DNA of 56,615 nucleotides from NCBI RefSeq assembly GCF_009601025.1, contig NZ_WIVE01000025.1, forward strand, positions 1-56,615, read 5' to 3'. Made by a program: the position numbers and the translations under genes. The notes under the pieces were generated by a model, which saw only the letters and a program-made list of their open reading frames with translations, made no database searches and was not told the origin of the DNA. Of the stretch, positions 39,145 to 47,020 are shown piece by piece. Within the stretch, counting starts at the first letter, position 1. Every line of letters begins with the position of its first letter. This stretch comes from Roseospira navarrensis (GTDB lineage Bacteria > Pseudomonadota > Alphaproteobacteria > Rhodospirillales > Rhodospirillaceae).

Positions 39145-41190
39145 ATGAGCATCAATCTTGGCGTCCCCGAAGACATCGAGCCATCGATGAAGCCCCGCAT
39201 CACGGTCATCGGCGTCGGCGGCGCCGGTGGCAACGCGGTCAACAACATGATCGAGGCCCATCTGGAGGGCGTCGATTTCGTCGTGGCCAACACCGACGCC
39301 CAGGCGCTGGCCCAGGCCCGCACCGACCGGCGCGTTCAACTGGGCGGCGAGACCACCCACGGCCTCGGCTCCGGGGCGCGCCCCGACATCGGCCGCGCCG
39401 CCGCCGAGGAGAGCTATGACGCCATCTCGACGGAGTTGAAGGGCAGCCACATGTGCTTCATCACCGCCGGCATGGGCGGCGGCACCGGCACCGGCGCGGC
39501 CCCCGTGGTGGCGCGATGCGCGCGCGACATGGGCATCCTGACCGTCGGCGTGGTCACCAAGCCGTTCCAGTTCGAGGGCACCCACCGCATGCGCCTGGCG
39601 GAAGGCGGCATCGACGAGCTGGCCCAGTACGTGGACACGCTCATCATCATCCCGAACCAGAACCTGTTCCGGGTGGCGAACGAGAAGACCACCTTCTCCG
39701 ATGCCTTCAAGATGGCCGACAACGTGCTGTACGCCGGCGTGCGCTCGGTCACCGACCTGATGATCATGCCGGGCCTCATCAACCTGGACTTCGCCGACGT
39801 CCGCACGGTCATGATGGACATGGGCCGCGCCATGATGGGCACCGGCGAGGCCAGCGGCGAGAACCGCGCCATCGAGGCCGCCGAGGCCGCCATCGCCAAC
39901 CCGCTGCTGGAAGAGACCTCCATGCGCGGTGCGCGCGGCGTGCTCATCAACATCACCGGCGGCAACGACATGACGCTGTACGAGGTGGACGAGGCCGCCA
40001 ACCGGGTGCGCGAGGAGATCAAGTGCGAGGACGCCAACGTGATCTTCGGCTCCTGCCTGGACGGCAGCGTCGAGGGCACCATGCGCGTCTCGGTGGTCGC
40101 CAGCGGCATCGACGCCGCCACCCAGGCGCGCCCGCGCGACGAGCGGGACGCCGCCAACGGCGGCGGCTTCGGCCTCGGTCTGGCGGCCGGGCGGGCCGTC
40201 ATCGGCGGCGAGGGCGGCGCCTCCAAGGAGCGCGAGAACCGTCCCGCCGCCCAGGTCGCGCCGGCCGCGCCGGCCGCGCGCGAGGCGACGGCCCACGCCC
40301 GCGAGGCGGAACCGCGCGTGCTCGACGACACCGCGTCGGACCTGCGGGGCGGCGACATGGTGGACCCGGCGGCCGTGCTGGACAGCGACGCGCCGACGCC
40401 CCGCCGCGCGGCGGAGCCCCAGGCCCGGCCCGAGCCGGCGCAGGGGACCTCCGGCGGAGCGCGCCCGGCGGCGGCGTCCCACGGCGGCCACGGCAGCCAT
40501 GGCGGGTCCGGCGGCGCGCCCACCCGGCCCGCCTACCCCGCGCAGCACACCCGGCAGGCGGGCGGCAATCCCGGGGTCTTCATCCCGCAGCCCGCCGCGC
40601 AACCGCCGGTGGCCTCGGCCGGTCGCCTGACGCCGCCCACGGCCAGCGCCCCGGGTGGCCAGCCGCACGGCGGCACCCATGGCTACGGCCACGCGGACAC
40701 CCCGCCGCCGGTGACCGGGCAGACCGCGCTGGACCGTCACGCCCAGCAGCGGCCCACCCTGTCCCGTCCGGCCCAGCAGCCGCAAGCCGCCCGTCCGGGC
40801 CTGCAGCCGGGCCTGCACGTGGCCTCGGAACAGCCGTCCGGCCGGCGCGACTCCGGCGGCTATGAGGTGCGCGAGTACCGCGCCGACCCGCGCGACCGGC
40901 AGGACCGGGCCGACTCCCACGACCGGCAGGACCAGGAGCGGCGGGGTCAGCGGCCGTCCCTGTTCCAGCGCATGACCGGCTTCGGCCGCGCCCGCGCCGA
41001 GGAAGAGGAGCGCGAGCGCGAGCGCGAGGCGGCCCTGGAGCGGGTGCGCGCCCGATCCCGCCAGCACGCCGAGTCGCAGGGCGAGGACCAGCGGCCCATG
41101 ACCGTCAACCCGGAGGACCGGCCGGTCTCCTCGCAGCACCGCGAGGACCAGTTGGAAATTCCGGCGTTCCTGCGCCGTCAGGCGAACTGA
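39145..41190 (+). CDS. ftsZ: Cell division protein FtsZ, with very long linker
   Basis: Tubulin-like GTPase forming the Z-ring; 681 residues against about 383 in E. coli. Globular core from about 12 to 325: [16 protein letters not shown], the tubulin signature [10 protein letters not shown] (about 110-119), and NLDFADV as T7 with its catalytic Asp. After about 330 comes a disordered linker of some 335 residues rich in Pro, Gly, His, Gln and Arg, then a highly charged stretch and the conserved C-terminal peptide [12 protein letters not shown] (670-681) that binds FtsA and other partners. The ATG at 39145 has GGAGG at 39135-39139. A second possible start lies at 38842. Confidence 0.95.
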   Translation: MSINLGVPEDIEPSMKPRITVIGVGGAGGNAVNNMIEAHLEGVDFVVANTDAQALAQARTDRRVQLGGETTHGLGSGARPDIGRAAAEESYDAISTELKGSHMCFITAGMGGGTGTGAAPVVARCARDMGILTVGVVTKPFQFEGTHRMRLAEGGIDELAQYVDTLIIIPNQNLFRVANEKTTFSDAFKMADNVLYAGVRSVTDLMIMPGLINLDFADVRTVMMDMGRAMMGTGEASGENRAIEAAEAAIANPLLEETSMRGARGVLINITGGNDMTLYEVDEAANRVREEIKCEDANVIFGSCLDGSVEGTMRVSVVASGIDAATQARPRDERDAANGGGFGLGLAAGRAVIGGEGGASKERENRPAAQVAPAAPAAREATAHAREAEPRVLDDTASDLRGGDMVDPAAVLDSDAPTPRRAAEPQARPEPAQGTSGGARPAAASHGGHGSHGGSGGAPTRPAYPAQHTRQAGGNPGVFIPQPAAQPPVASAGRLTPPTASAPGGQPHGGTHGYGHADTPPPVTGQTALDRHAQQRPTLSRPAQQPQAARPGLQPGLHVASEQPSGRRDSGGYEVREYRADPRDRQDRADSHDRQDQERRGQRPSLFQRMTGFGRARAEEEEREREREAALERVRARSRQHAESQGEDQRPMTVNPEDRPVSSQHREDQLEIPAFLRRQAN

Positions 41191-41211
41191 TCGGCCGGGC
41201 GGAAAGCGAAC

Positions 41212-41245
41212 CGGCCGCCTCGGGACCCCACGCCCGAGGCGGCCG
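41212..41245 (+). terminator. Strong hairpin after ftsZ
   Basis: A perfect 13-bp stem, CGGCCGCCTCGGG (41212-41224) with CCCGAGGCGGCCG (41233-41245), and an 8-base loop. It lies 22 bp after the ftsZ stop. No T-tract follows, so it may need Rho or act as a 3'-end stabiliser; it is well placed to close the dcw operon. Confidence 0.6.
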
Positions 41246-41398
41246 CGCCGCATCCCGGGTCCGGTCCGTCCCGATCCCACCGTTTCGGTCTCGCCCCGGA
41301 CCGGGCTAGACTTCGACCTCTGTTGACCGGATCGGCCGGCGCGCCGGACCCCGCGACGCCCGCCGGCCGGGTTCACCCCAGGGGAGCCCCTGCCGACC

Positions 41399-43135
41399 AT
41401 GGCGCGACCGTCGTTCCGAGCCCGCCATTCCGGCCCCCGGCCGGACACGATGCCGCGCCGGTCGCGGCATCGCTGGATGGCGCTCGGCCTGATCGTCGCC
41501 TCGCCGCTGGCCGGGACCGCCCTGGCCGCCTGGATGGTGCCCGAGGGCGCGGCCCCATCCCCCGGGGGGGGCCACGCCACGCCGGTCGCCACCGCGGCCC
41601 ACCAGGAGACCGCCACCCGTCCCGTCGCCGACGCCCTGCTGGAGCAGGCGCAAGCGGAGGTCCTGCGTCTGACCGGCGTGCTCTCCACGGCGCGTCAGGG
41701 CCGCGCCGCCGCCCCCACCCACACGCACGCGGCCTGGGATCGGGCGATCGCCGCCCTGATGGAGGCCCGCGCGCGCCACGCCCGCATCGTTGGCGATCTG
41801 GCGCCCGATCCGGGCGCCGTGGACGCCGCCCGCGTCACCGCGCTGGATGCCGAGGCCCGGGCCGCCCGCGAGGCCACCCGGCGCGCGGGCGACCTGCTGA
41901 CCGCCGCCCGGTCGGCCCCACCCCCGGCATCCCCGCCCGCGACGGCCCCGCCAGAGGCCCCGGCGACTCCGGCGCTGTCGGCCCCCGCGCCGGTCGCGAC
42001 CGCACCGCCGCCGCCGCCGTCCACCGTCCCCGCCCCGGACGCGGCGCCGGCCCCGTCCCGGGCCACCCCGCCATCCCGGCCGGCGGCCGATGCCCTGGAC
42101 CCGCCGCCGCCGGTCGGACCCGGCCCGGCGCTGCCGCCACCGGCCGCGCGTCGGGCCGCCCTGGAGTCGGGCGGCCCCCCCATCCCGCCGCCGCCGTCGC
42201 GGGACCCGCCCGAGGACACGGTTCGGGTGACATCGAGCGGGCTGGTGGACAACCTGGGCCGCACCCTGCCCTCGCCGCCGTCCGTGCTGGTCACCGGACT
42301 GGCGGCGCTGCCCCTGGACTCCGGACCCTTCCGGCCGGGCGGACCGGCGGACTGGGAGCCGGCCACCTTCCCCATCATGCGGCCGCGCGGCGATCCGGCC
42401 GTGTCCGTGCATCCGGACTTCGCCGGCCCCACGCCATCCCCGGCCGAGACCCGCCCCACGGGTCCGGCGCTGATGACCGGGGGCGGCCCCCTGGTGCCTC
42501 GGGACGACCTGCTGCCGCCGGACGCCGATCAGGCCCGCGCGGCGCTGGACGGTCCCCGGTCGCCGGATCCCGCGCCCGAACCCGCGCCTGTGCCCGACCC
42601 GTCTCCGGTCGCGGCGCCCACGCCCACGCCCGCGCCTGAAGCGCCGCCGCCGCCCCAGGCCACGGCCGTGCAGCCCTTCCAGGCGGTGCCGCCCGGTGTG
42701 GCGGACCCGAACGACCCGGCGGCCCGCGAGACCTTCGAGCGATTCCGGCGCCTCGCCGACCGGGTGTCGGCGCAAACGGACAAGGCCCGCGACATTCTGG
42801 CCCAGATCGACCCGGTGCGCGCCGACCTCTCGCAGCGCATCCAGCGCATCGCGGAGACCGACCCGCGCCGCGCCGGGCTGCTGTCGGTGCGCGAAACCAT
42901 CGACGCCGCCGAGGTCCACATGGTCGCCGCCGTCGAGCGCTTCGAGGCGCTGGCCCATCAGCTCGACTTCGTGCTGAGCGGCGCGGCCCCGGCGCGCTCC
43001 GCCTGGACGCCCCGCGATGCCGCCCGGCAGGCCATGGCCGCCGGCGCCGAGGCCGACCAGGGCGTCAACGGCCTGCGCCGGGCCATGGCCCAGTTCGAAG
43101 CGGTGATGACGGGCGCCGCCAGCCCGCGCGAGTGA
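41399..43135 (+). CDS. Proline-rich membrane-anchored protein of unknown function
   Basis: I do not recognise this 578-residue protein. It has a basic N terminus and one membrane helix (about 27-45). Then a helical, Ala/Arg/Glu-rich stretch (about 75-165) follows, a long Pro/Ala-rich disordered region (about 170-465), and a C-terminal helical segment (about 470-570) with heptad-like spacing. The topology suggests an inner-membrane protein with a periplasmic stalk. It follows ftsZ directly, so a cell-envelope role is plausible but unproven. AGGGGAG lies upstream of the ATG at 41399; a second in-frame ATG is at 41450. Confidence 0.65.
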   Translation: MARPSFRARHSGPRPDTMPRRSRHRWMALGLIVASPLAGTALAAWMVPEGAAPSPGGGHATPVATAAHQETATRPVADALLEQAQAEVLRLTGVLSTARQGRAAAPTHTHAAWDRAIAALMEARARHARIVGDLAPDPGAVDAARVTALDAEARAAREATRRAGDLLTAARSAPPPASPPATAPPEAPATPALSAPAPVATAPPPPPSTVPAPDAAPAPSRATPPSRPAADALDPPPPVGPGPALPPPAARRAALESGGPPIPPPPSRDPPEDTVRVTSSGLVDNLGRTLPSPPSVLVTGLAALPLDSGPFRPGGPADWEPATFPIMRPRGDPAVSVHPDFAGPTPSPAETRPTGPALMTGGGPLVPRDDLLPPDADQARAALDGPRSPDPAPEPAPVPDPSPVAAPTPTPAPEAPPPPQATAVQPFQAVPPGVADPNDPAARETFERFRRLADRVSAQTDKARDILAQIDPVRADLSQRIQRIAETDPRRAGLLSVRETIDAAEVHMVAAVERFEALAHQLDFVLSGAAPARSAWTPRDAARQAMAAGAEADQGVNGLRRAMAQFEAVMTGAASPRE

Positions 43136-43231
43136 GCCCCCTTCCCCTGGCGGCGGGCCGGACCTATGGTATTCTCCAGGATCGGACCGCCGCACGCGGT
43201 TCCACTGGTTCGCATGAGGGGGGCACCCGCC

Positions 43232-43669
43232 ATGGCCGACGAGACCCGGGATCAGGACACCCAGCCCGACGCCGAGACCACCGCCACGGACAAGGGCCGT
43301 CCGCCCAGCGCCGCCTCGCGGGTGCTGGAGGCCCTGAACGGCCCCAAGGACGCGGCGAAAGACCCGCTGGAGATGATGATCGCCATCTTCAAGGATCCGG
43401 ATTTCTCTGAAGAGGAAAAGATGCTGCTCTACCGCCTGTCCAGCGAGCGGTTCCGCAACCGGCGCCGGATGGCCTACATCTCGCTGTATATGATGGTGGG
43501 CGCGACGGTGTTCCTGGGCCTGCTCATCCTGATCGAGGGCCTGGGCGGCGGCACCGGCTTTTCGGCCCTGATCGAGAAGCACACCAATATTCTGGTGTGG
43601 CTGGGCGGGTTCTTCACCTCGATCATCGCGTTCTATTTCGGCGCCTCCACCCTGCGTCCGTCGAGCTGA
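43232..43669 (+). CDS. Small membrane protein of unknown function, 145 aa
   Basis: No family is recognised. The acidic, Thr/Asp-rich cytoplasmic N terminus (1-45) and a helical middle (KDPLEMMIAIFKDPDF, EEEKMLLYRLSSERFRNRRR) precede two membrane helices (about 86-106 and 116-138), with a very short loop between them. The preferred start is the ATG at 43232, with GAGGGGGG a few bases upstream; an in-frame ATG at 43214 is an alternative. It follows the proline-rich protein gene by 96 bp on the same strand and could be co-transcribed. Confidence 0.65.
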   Translation: MADETRDQDTQPDAETTATDKGRPPSAASRVLEALNGPKDAAKDPLEMMIAIFKDPDFSEEEKMLLYRLSSERFRNRRRMAYISLYMMVGATVFLGLLILIEGLGGGTGFSALIEKHTNILVWLGGFFTSIIAFYFGASTLRPSS

Positions 43670-43672
43670 GGA

Positions 43673-43879
43673 TCAGACGGCCCAGCGGAACACGCTGCGG
43701 GTGCCGCGCTGGTCGCCCAGCGCGCTCATCAGGGCGCGGCCGGCCGGCGTGACCTGACCCCGGGCGTCGATCCAGGACCGGCGGTGGGCCAGGTCGCGCG
43801 GGGATTCCCCGGTGCCGATGCTGAGCTGATGGGCGACGGACAGAAGGCCCGCCTCGGTTTGAACGTCTGTGGTCGTCAT
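43673..43879 (-). CDS. Small hypothetical protein, 68 aa
   Basis: A short soluble protein with no recognised family. The sequence contains LLSVAHQLSIGTGESPRDLAHRRSW and ends RSVFRWAV, and is well structured in composition, unlike shadow frames. I choose the ATG at 43879; five further in-frame codons upstream reach another ATG at 43894. It is convergent with the small membrane protein gene, with stops only three bases apart. Conservation would need a search. Confidence 0.5.
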   Translation of the reverse strand: MTTTDVQTEAGLLSVAHQLSIGTGESPRDLAHRRSWIDARGQVTPAGRALMSALGDQRGTRSVFRWAV

Positions 43880-44033
43880 GGCGCATACTCCCATTCTGGG
43901 GCAACCGCCTTTGCCAAGGCCGTTGAAGACCGTGGCAGGCCGGCTGCCGCAGGTCGAGGGCAGGATCGCCCGGACCCTCGATGTCTATCAGGGAGGCGCT
44001 GATACCGGGCTGAGAGCCGCCGTCAGGCGCCCG

Positions 44034-44753
44034 TCAGCCGACCAGCATCTGACCGATCACGCCGATCTGGAAGCCCAGCACCGCGCCCAGCGGCGGCGCC
44101 CAGGCCCGGCGCAGGCGGGCAGCGGGGGCGATGTCCTGGAAGGTCAGGTAGAGGATGCCGCCCGAGGCCACGAGCGTGATCGCGCCCAGGGTCTGCGGTC
44201 GGTCGGCGAGCCACAGCAGGCCGCCCAGCGCCGCCAGCGGCCCCAGCAGCGCGCACCCGGCCATCAGCGCCAGACCCGCCCGCTGGCTGGTCCGGTGCTT
44301 GCCCGTCGTCAGTTCGCGGAAGGACGTAAAGCCCTCGGGCAGGTTCTGGACCCCGATGAGGATCGCCAGCAACAGCGCCTCGGGCGCGCCGGTGGCCAGC
44401 AGGGCGCCCAGGGCCATGGCCTCGGGCACGAAATCCAGCAGCATCGCCATCAGGACGGAGAGCTGCGCGCCGGTCGCCGCCAGCGCCCGGTCAATGACCA
44501 GGAACAGCAGGCCGCCGCCGGTCAGGCCCACGACCACCCAGAGCGGCGACAGCACGTCCGTCCCGTGCGGCACCAGCACCAGGGCGACAGCGGCCAGCAG
44601 CACGCCGCCGACCAGCGCGTTGACGGCGTGGCGCAGCTCGGTGTCCAGCCAGCCGGGCAGCAGGCGTTCATACCGGGCCAGACCGGCCCCGGCCAGAATG
44701 GCCAGACCGGCCAGCAGGGCATAGCCCAGCGCGGGCAGAAGTCCGTCCGACAT
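44034..44753 (-). CDS. ZIP-family-like metal transporter
   Basis: A 239-residue membrane protein with about eight helices and no signal peptide. Two segments match the ZIP/ZupT transport helices: LLDFVPEAMALGALL and VQNLPEGFTSFREL. In ZupT these read HNFPEG and HNIPEG, so the His ligands are replaced by Asp and Gln here. Metal specificity is therefore doubtful. The ATG at 44753 is preferred over the TTG just before it. No regulator or partner gene is adjacent. Confidence 0.75.
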   Translation of the reverse strand: MSDGLLPALGYALLAGLAILAGAGLARYERLLPGWLDTELRHAVNALVGGVLLAAVALVLVPHGTDVLSPLWVVVGLTGGGLLFLVIDRALAATGAQLSVLMAMLLDFVPEAMALGALLATGAPEALLLAILIGVQNLPEGFTSFRELTTGKHRTSQRAGLALMAGCALLGPLAALGGLLWLADRPQTLGAITLVASGGILYLTFQDIAPAARLRRAWAPPLGAVLGFQIGVIGQMLVG

Positions 44754-44890
44754 CAAGGCGGCCTCTCGGATGAGGGGGGAGCGGCCCCCTCACCCTACCG
44801 CGCGGGTGGACGATGGGCCACCAGGACGCGGAGACACCAAGGCGTCCCACGAGCCCGAGCGATGCCAGGAGCCGGAGGCCCAACACACGA

Positions 44891-44919
44891 CAAAAGGGGG
44901 ATGGCGCGCCACCCCCCTT
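44891..44919 (-). terminator. Rho-independent terminator of rplU-rpmA
   Basis: On the minus strand AAGGGGG-G-TGGC pairs with GCCA-T-CCCCCTT and is followed by TTTT (the TTTT is the complement of 44892-44895). The stem is about 12 bp with one G-T pair. It lies about 50 bp beyond the rpmA stop and fits the end of the rplU-rpmA operon. Confidence 0.8.
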
Positions 44920-44967
44920 CGGGTCGTCTCGTCGTCTTCGACGGCGGCCGGAAACGCCGCGCGCGGC

Positions 44968-45246
44968 CTACTCGGCGGCTTCGGCCACCGGGGCGGCGGG
45001 CTCCACCGACACGTAGGTGCGGCGCTTGAAGCCCTTGCCGAACTTCACCTTGCCGTCGGTCAGGGCGAACAGGGTGTGGTCCTTGCCCATGCCCACGTTG
45101 TCCCCCGGATGCCACTTGGTGCCGCGCTGGCGCACGATGATGTTGCCGGCGATCACGGCCTCGTCGCCGTACTTCTTCACGCCGAGGCGGCGGCCAGCGG
45201 AGTCGCGCCCGTTGCGGGACGAACCGCCTGCTTTCTTGTGAGCCAT
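44968..45246 (-). CDS. rpmA: Ribosomal protein bL27
   Basis: Large-subunit protein whose N terminus reaches the peptidyl-transferase centre; 92 residues. [16 protein letters not shown] at the start and [23 protein letters not shown] are diagnostic. The ATG at 45246 gives the standard N terminus; no long cleaved N-terminal leader is present. It lies 76 bp after rplU on the minus strand. The tail is Pro/Ala/Glu-rich. Confidence 0.98.
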   Translation of the reverse strand: MAHKKAGGSSRNGRDSAGRRLGVKKYGDEAVIAGNIIVRQRGTKWHPGDNVGMGKDHTLFALTDGKVKFGKGFKRRTYVSVEPAAPVAEAAE

Positions 45247-45322
45247 GATGCTCTCCTCACCCAATCGTCGCCCGCGCGCCGCTGCGGCGTGCTACGGGCT
45301 CCGTCAACCTGTCTGGCCGGTG

Positions 45323-45622
45323 TCAGCCGGCGATGTCGGTGATGCGCACGCGCGTCAGGGTCTGGCGGTGACCCCGCTTGCGGCGGTGGTTCTGCCGCCG
45401 CTGCTTCTTGAACACGATCACCTTCTTGTCCTTGAACGTGCGCTCCACGGTGGCGGAGACCGAGGCGCCGGCCACGGTCGGGCTCCCGACCTTGTCGCCG
45501 ACCATCAGCACGTCGTCGAAGGTGATGCTGGCGCCGTCTTCGGCCTCCAGCTTCTCGATGTCGAGCACATCGTCCTTGGCGACCTTGTACTGTTTGCCGC
45601 CGGTCTTGATTACTGCGAACAT
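45323..45622 (-). CDS. rplU: Ribosomal protein bL21
   Basis: Large-subunit protein that binds 23S rRNA; 99 residues. [20 protein letters not shown] opens the protein and [23 protein letters not shown] closes it, both family hallmarks. Start at 45622. First gene of the rplU-rpmA pair; a promoter lies about 130 bp upstream. Unlike many bacteria, obgE is not downstream. Confidence 0.98.
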   Translation of the reverse strand: MFAVIKTGGKQYKVAKDDVLDIEKLEAEDGASITFDDVLMVGDKVGSPTVAGASVSATVERTFKDKKVIVFKKQRRQNHRRKRGHRQTLTRVRITDIAG

Positions 45623-45754
45623 GACGTCGTCACTCGTTGGCGCACGGGGAACAGATCCGCACCGACACGGGGCCCAGAGGCGAGCCGATCCATGGGTGCG
45701 GCGGACAATACCGACCCGGGCGATCGCCACACAGCGCCGCCTCGGGAGCGCGAC

Positions 45755-45782
45755 ACTTTACGCGGCGGCGGACCCGAGTCAA
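45755..45782 (-). promoter_or_regulatory. rplU-rpmA promoter
   Basis: On the minus strand TTGACT (45782-45777), a 16-bp GC-rich spacer and TAAAGT (45760-45755) make a good sigma-70 promoter. The leader to the rplU ATG is about 125 nt, long enough for ribosomal-protein leader control, but I see no clear L21 leader structure. Confidence 0.6.
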
Positions 45783-45797
45783 GCGTTTTCGCCGGAT

Positions 45798-45888
45798 CCC
45801 AGGGCTCCGAACTCGGATGACAGGGGTGTCATGGGTCGTGTCACCGCCCGAGATCATTCGCGCCCTTTCGGCGCCCAGGATTGTCTGA
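45798..45888 (+). repeat. Dispersed repeat type R3, copy 3
   Basis: Closely matches the reverse complement of 129-217: CAGGGCTCCGAACTCGGATG, ATGGGTCGTG, then the core GAGATCATTCGCGCC to GCGCCCAGGATTGTCTG. It abuts the 3' side of the IS110 transposase relic. Confidence 0.8.
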
Positions 45889-46175
45889 TCCCGTCTCGTT
45901 GACCGTTTGCCCTTGCCTGTCCTTTCGACCTGCTCGATCAAGGGTCGCCCCCTCAACCACGGTCTTCGGCAGTGTCCCGGACGCCTCTGCAACAGCCGCC
46001 CGCACCCGGCCGAGATGCGCCGTCCCCTGCGGACCCACGAGGCCGAACGCGGCCCTGTGCCCCCTCACGGCATTGATCGTCTGCGTGCGTTGGCGCACCA
46101 GCAGGTCGCGCACACCCAAGGTCATGCCCAGGGCCTGCTTCTCTTCGCTCTTCACGGCACCGACCCGTCAGCGCC
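45889..46175 (-). pseudogene. IS110-family transposase fragment
   Basis: A minus-strand frame reads VPVKSEEKQALGMTLGVRDL and then LLVRQRTQTINAVRGHRAAF, the conserved middle of IS110/IS1111-type transposases (consensus KSxEQQA...RDLLVRQRTQLINALRxHLAEFG). The N-terminal DEDD catalytic region and the C-terminal Ser-rich domain are absent, so it is a dead internal piece of about 80-90 codons. Its 3' end runs into the R3 repeat; its 5' end meets the recO tail. Confidence 0.75.
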
Positions 46176-46219
46176 GGCACCGTGCGCCTTAAAAGAGGTC
46201 GTCGCGACCCCGCGCCCTT

Positions 46220-46984
46220 TCACCCGATGTCCCCGCGCGCCTCCAACCGCGCCGTCAGGCGCGCGCGGGCCGGTGGCGCGCCGGCGGAGCGGGTGGCGAC
46301 GAACACATGCCGATCCAGGAAGTGCCCGGTCAGCCGCAGGCCTGCGCGCGCGACCTCGGCGGAGACCCCGGGCGACGCCTCCCCGGCGACCAGGAACGCG
46401 GGCAGCGGCAACAAGCGGTCGTGCCAGGGCGCGCCGGGGGCGGCCGAGACCGCCCGGCCGGTGCGGGGCGAGACGTAGACGAGGCCCTCGGTCGCGCCCG
46501 TGGCCGCGCAGGCCGTCAGATCCAGGCCGAAGCCCAGGTCGGCCAGCACCCCCATTTCCCAGCGGACATAGGCCGCCGTCAGGTCGGCCAGCGCCGGGGC
46601 CTCGGGATCGGCGGTCAGGGCCAGCAGGGCCGCCGTGTCCTCGAACAGGTCGGCGAAGGCCTCGCGCTCGGGCAACGCGGCCTCGGCCACCGCGCAGATG
46701 GCCGCCAGCACGGCCAGCCGGTCGCCATGGCCCAGCACCCGCGCGGCCAGGGCATCCGCCATCTCGCCGGACAGCGTACCCAGATGGTCGGCCAGCCGCG
46801 CCTTCCAGGTCACATGCAGACGGTTGCCGGGCTGCCACAGGCCGCGCGCGGCCTTGCCCACGCCGCCCCGCACCAGCCCCATATGCCGTCCGTGCGTCCG
46901 GCTGAGAACGGAGACGAGCAGGCTGGTCTCGCCGTGCGGGCGCCCGGCCAGCACGATGGCCTCGTCCCGCCACTCAACGGCCAT
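46220..46984 (-). CDS. recO: DNA repair protein RecO
   Basis: Recombination mediator that helps load RecA onto SSB-coated DNA; 254 residues. The N-terminal OB fold begins MAVEWRDEAIVLAGRPHGETSLLVSVLSR, a standard RecO opening, and RHMGLVRGGVGKAARGLWQPGN follows. The C-terminal helical domain contains YVRWEMGVLADLGFGLDLTAC and YVSPRTGRAVS. The last residues (RGDIG) lie just before the transposase relic. No partner gene is in operon with it here. Confidence 0.92.
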   Translation of the reverse strand: MAVEWRDEAIVLAGRPHGETSLLVSVLSRTHGRHMGLVRGGVGKAARGLWQPGNRLHVTWKARLADHLGTLSGEMADALAARVLGHGDRLAVLAAICAVAEAALPEREAFADLFEDTAALLALTADPEAPALADLTAAYVRWEMGVLADLGFGLDLTACAATGATEGLVYVSPRTGRAVSAAPGAPWHDRLLPLPAFLVAGEASPGVSAEVARAGLRLTGHFLDRHVFVATRSAGAPPARARLTARLEARGDIG

Positions 46985-47020
46985 GGGCGGACCCGAGGCC
47001 GACCGGCGCGCGACCGCCCC

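Larger units (their letters stand above)
45623..46219. other. Intergenic region with promoter, repeat and transposase relic
   Basis: 597 bp between rplU and recO. It holds the rplU promoter (45755-45782), an R3 repeat (45798-45888) and an IS110-family transposase fragment (about 45889-46175), each listed separately. No intact gene is seen. Confidence 0.7.

Noticed and set aside
38740-41688. A 982-codon frame antisense to ftsZ
   Set aside because: No family motif, and it lies opposite a clear FtsZ gene with strong signatures.
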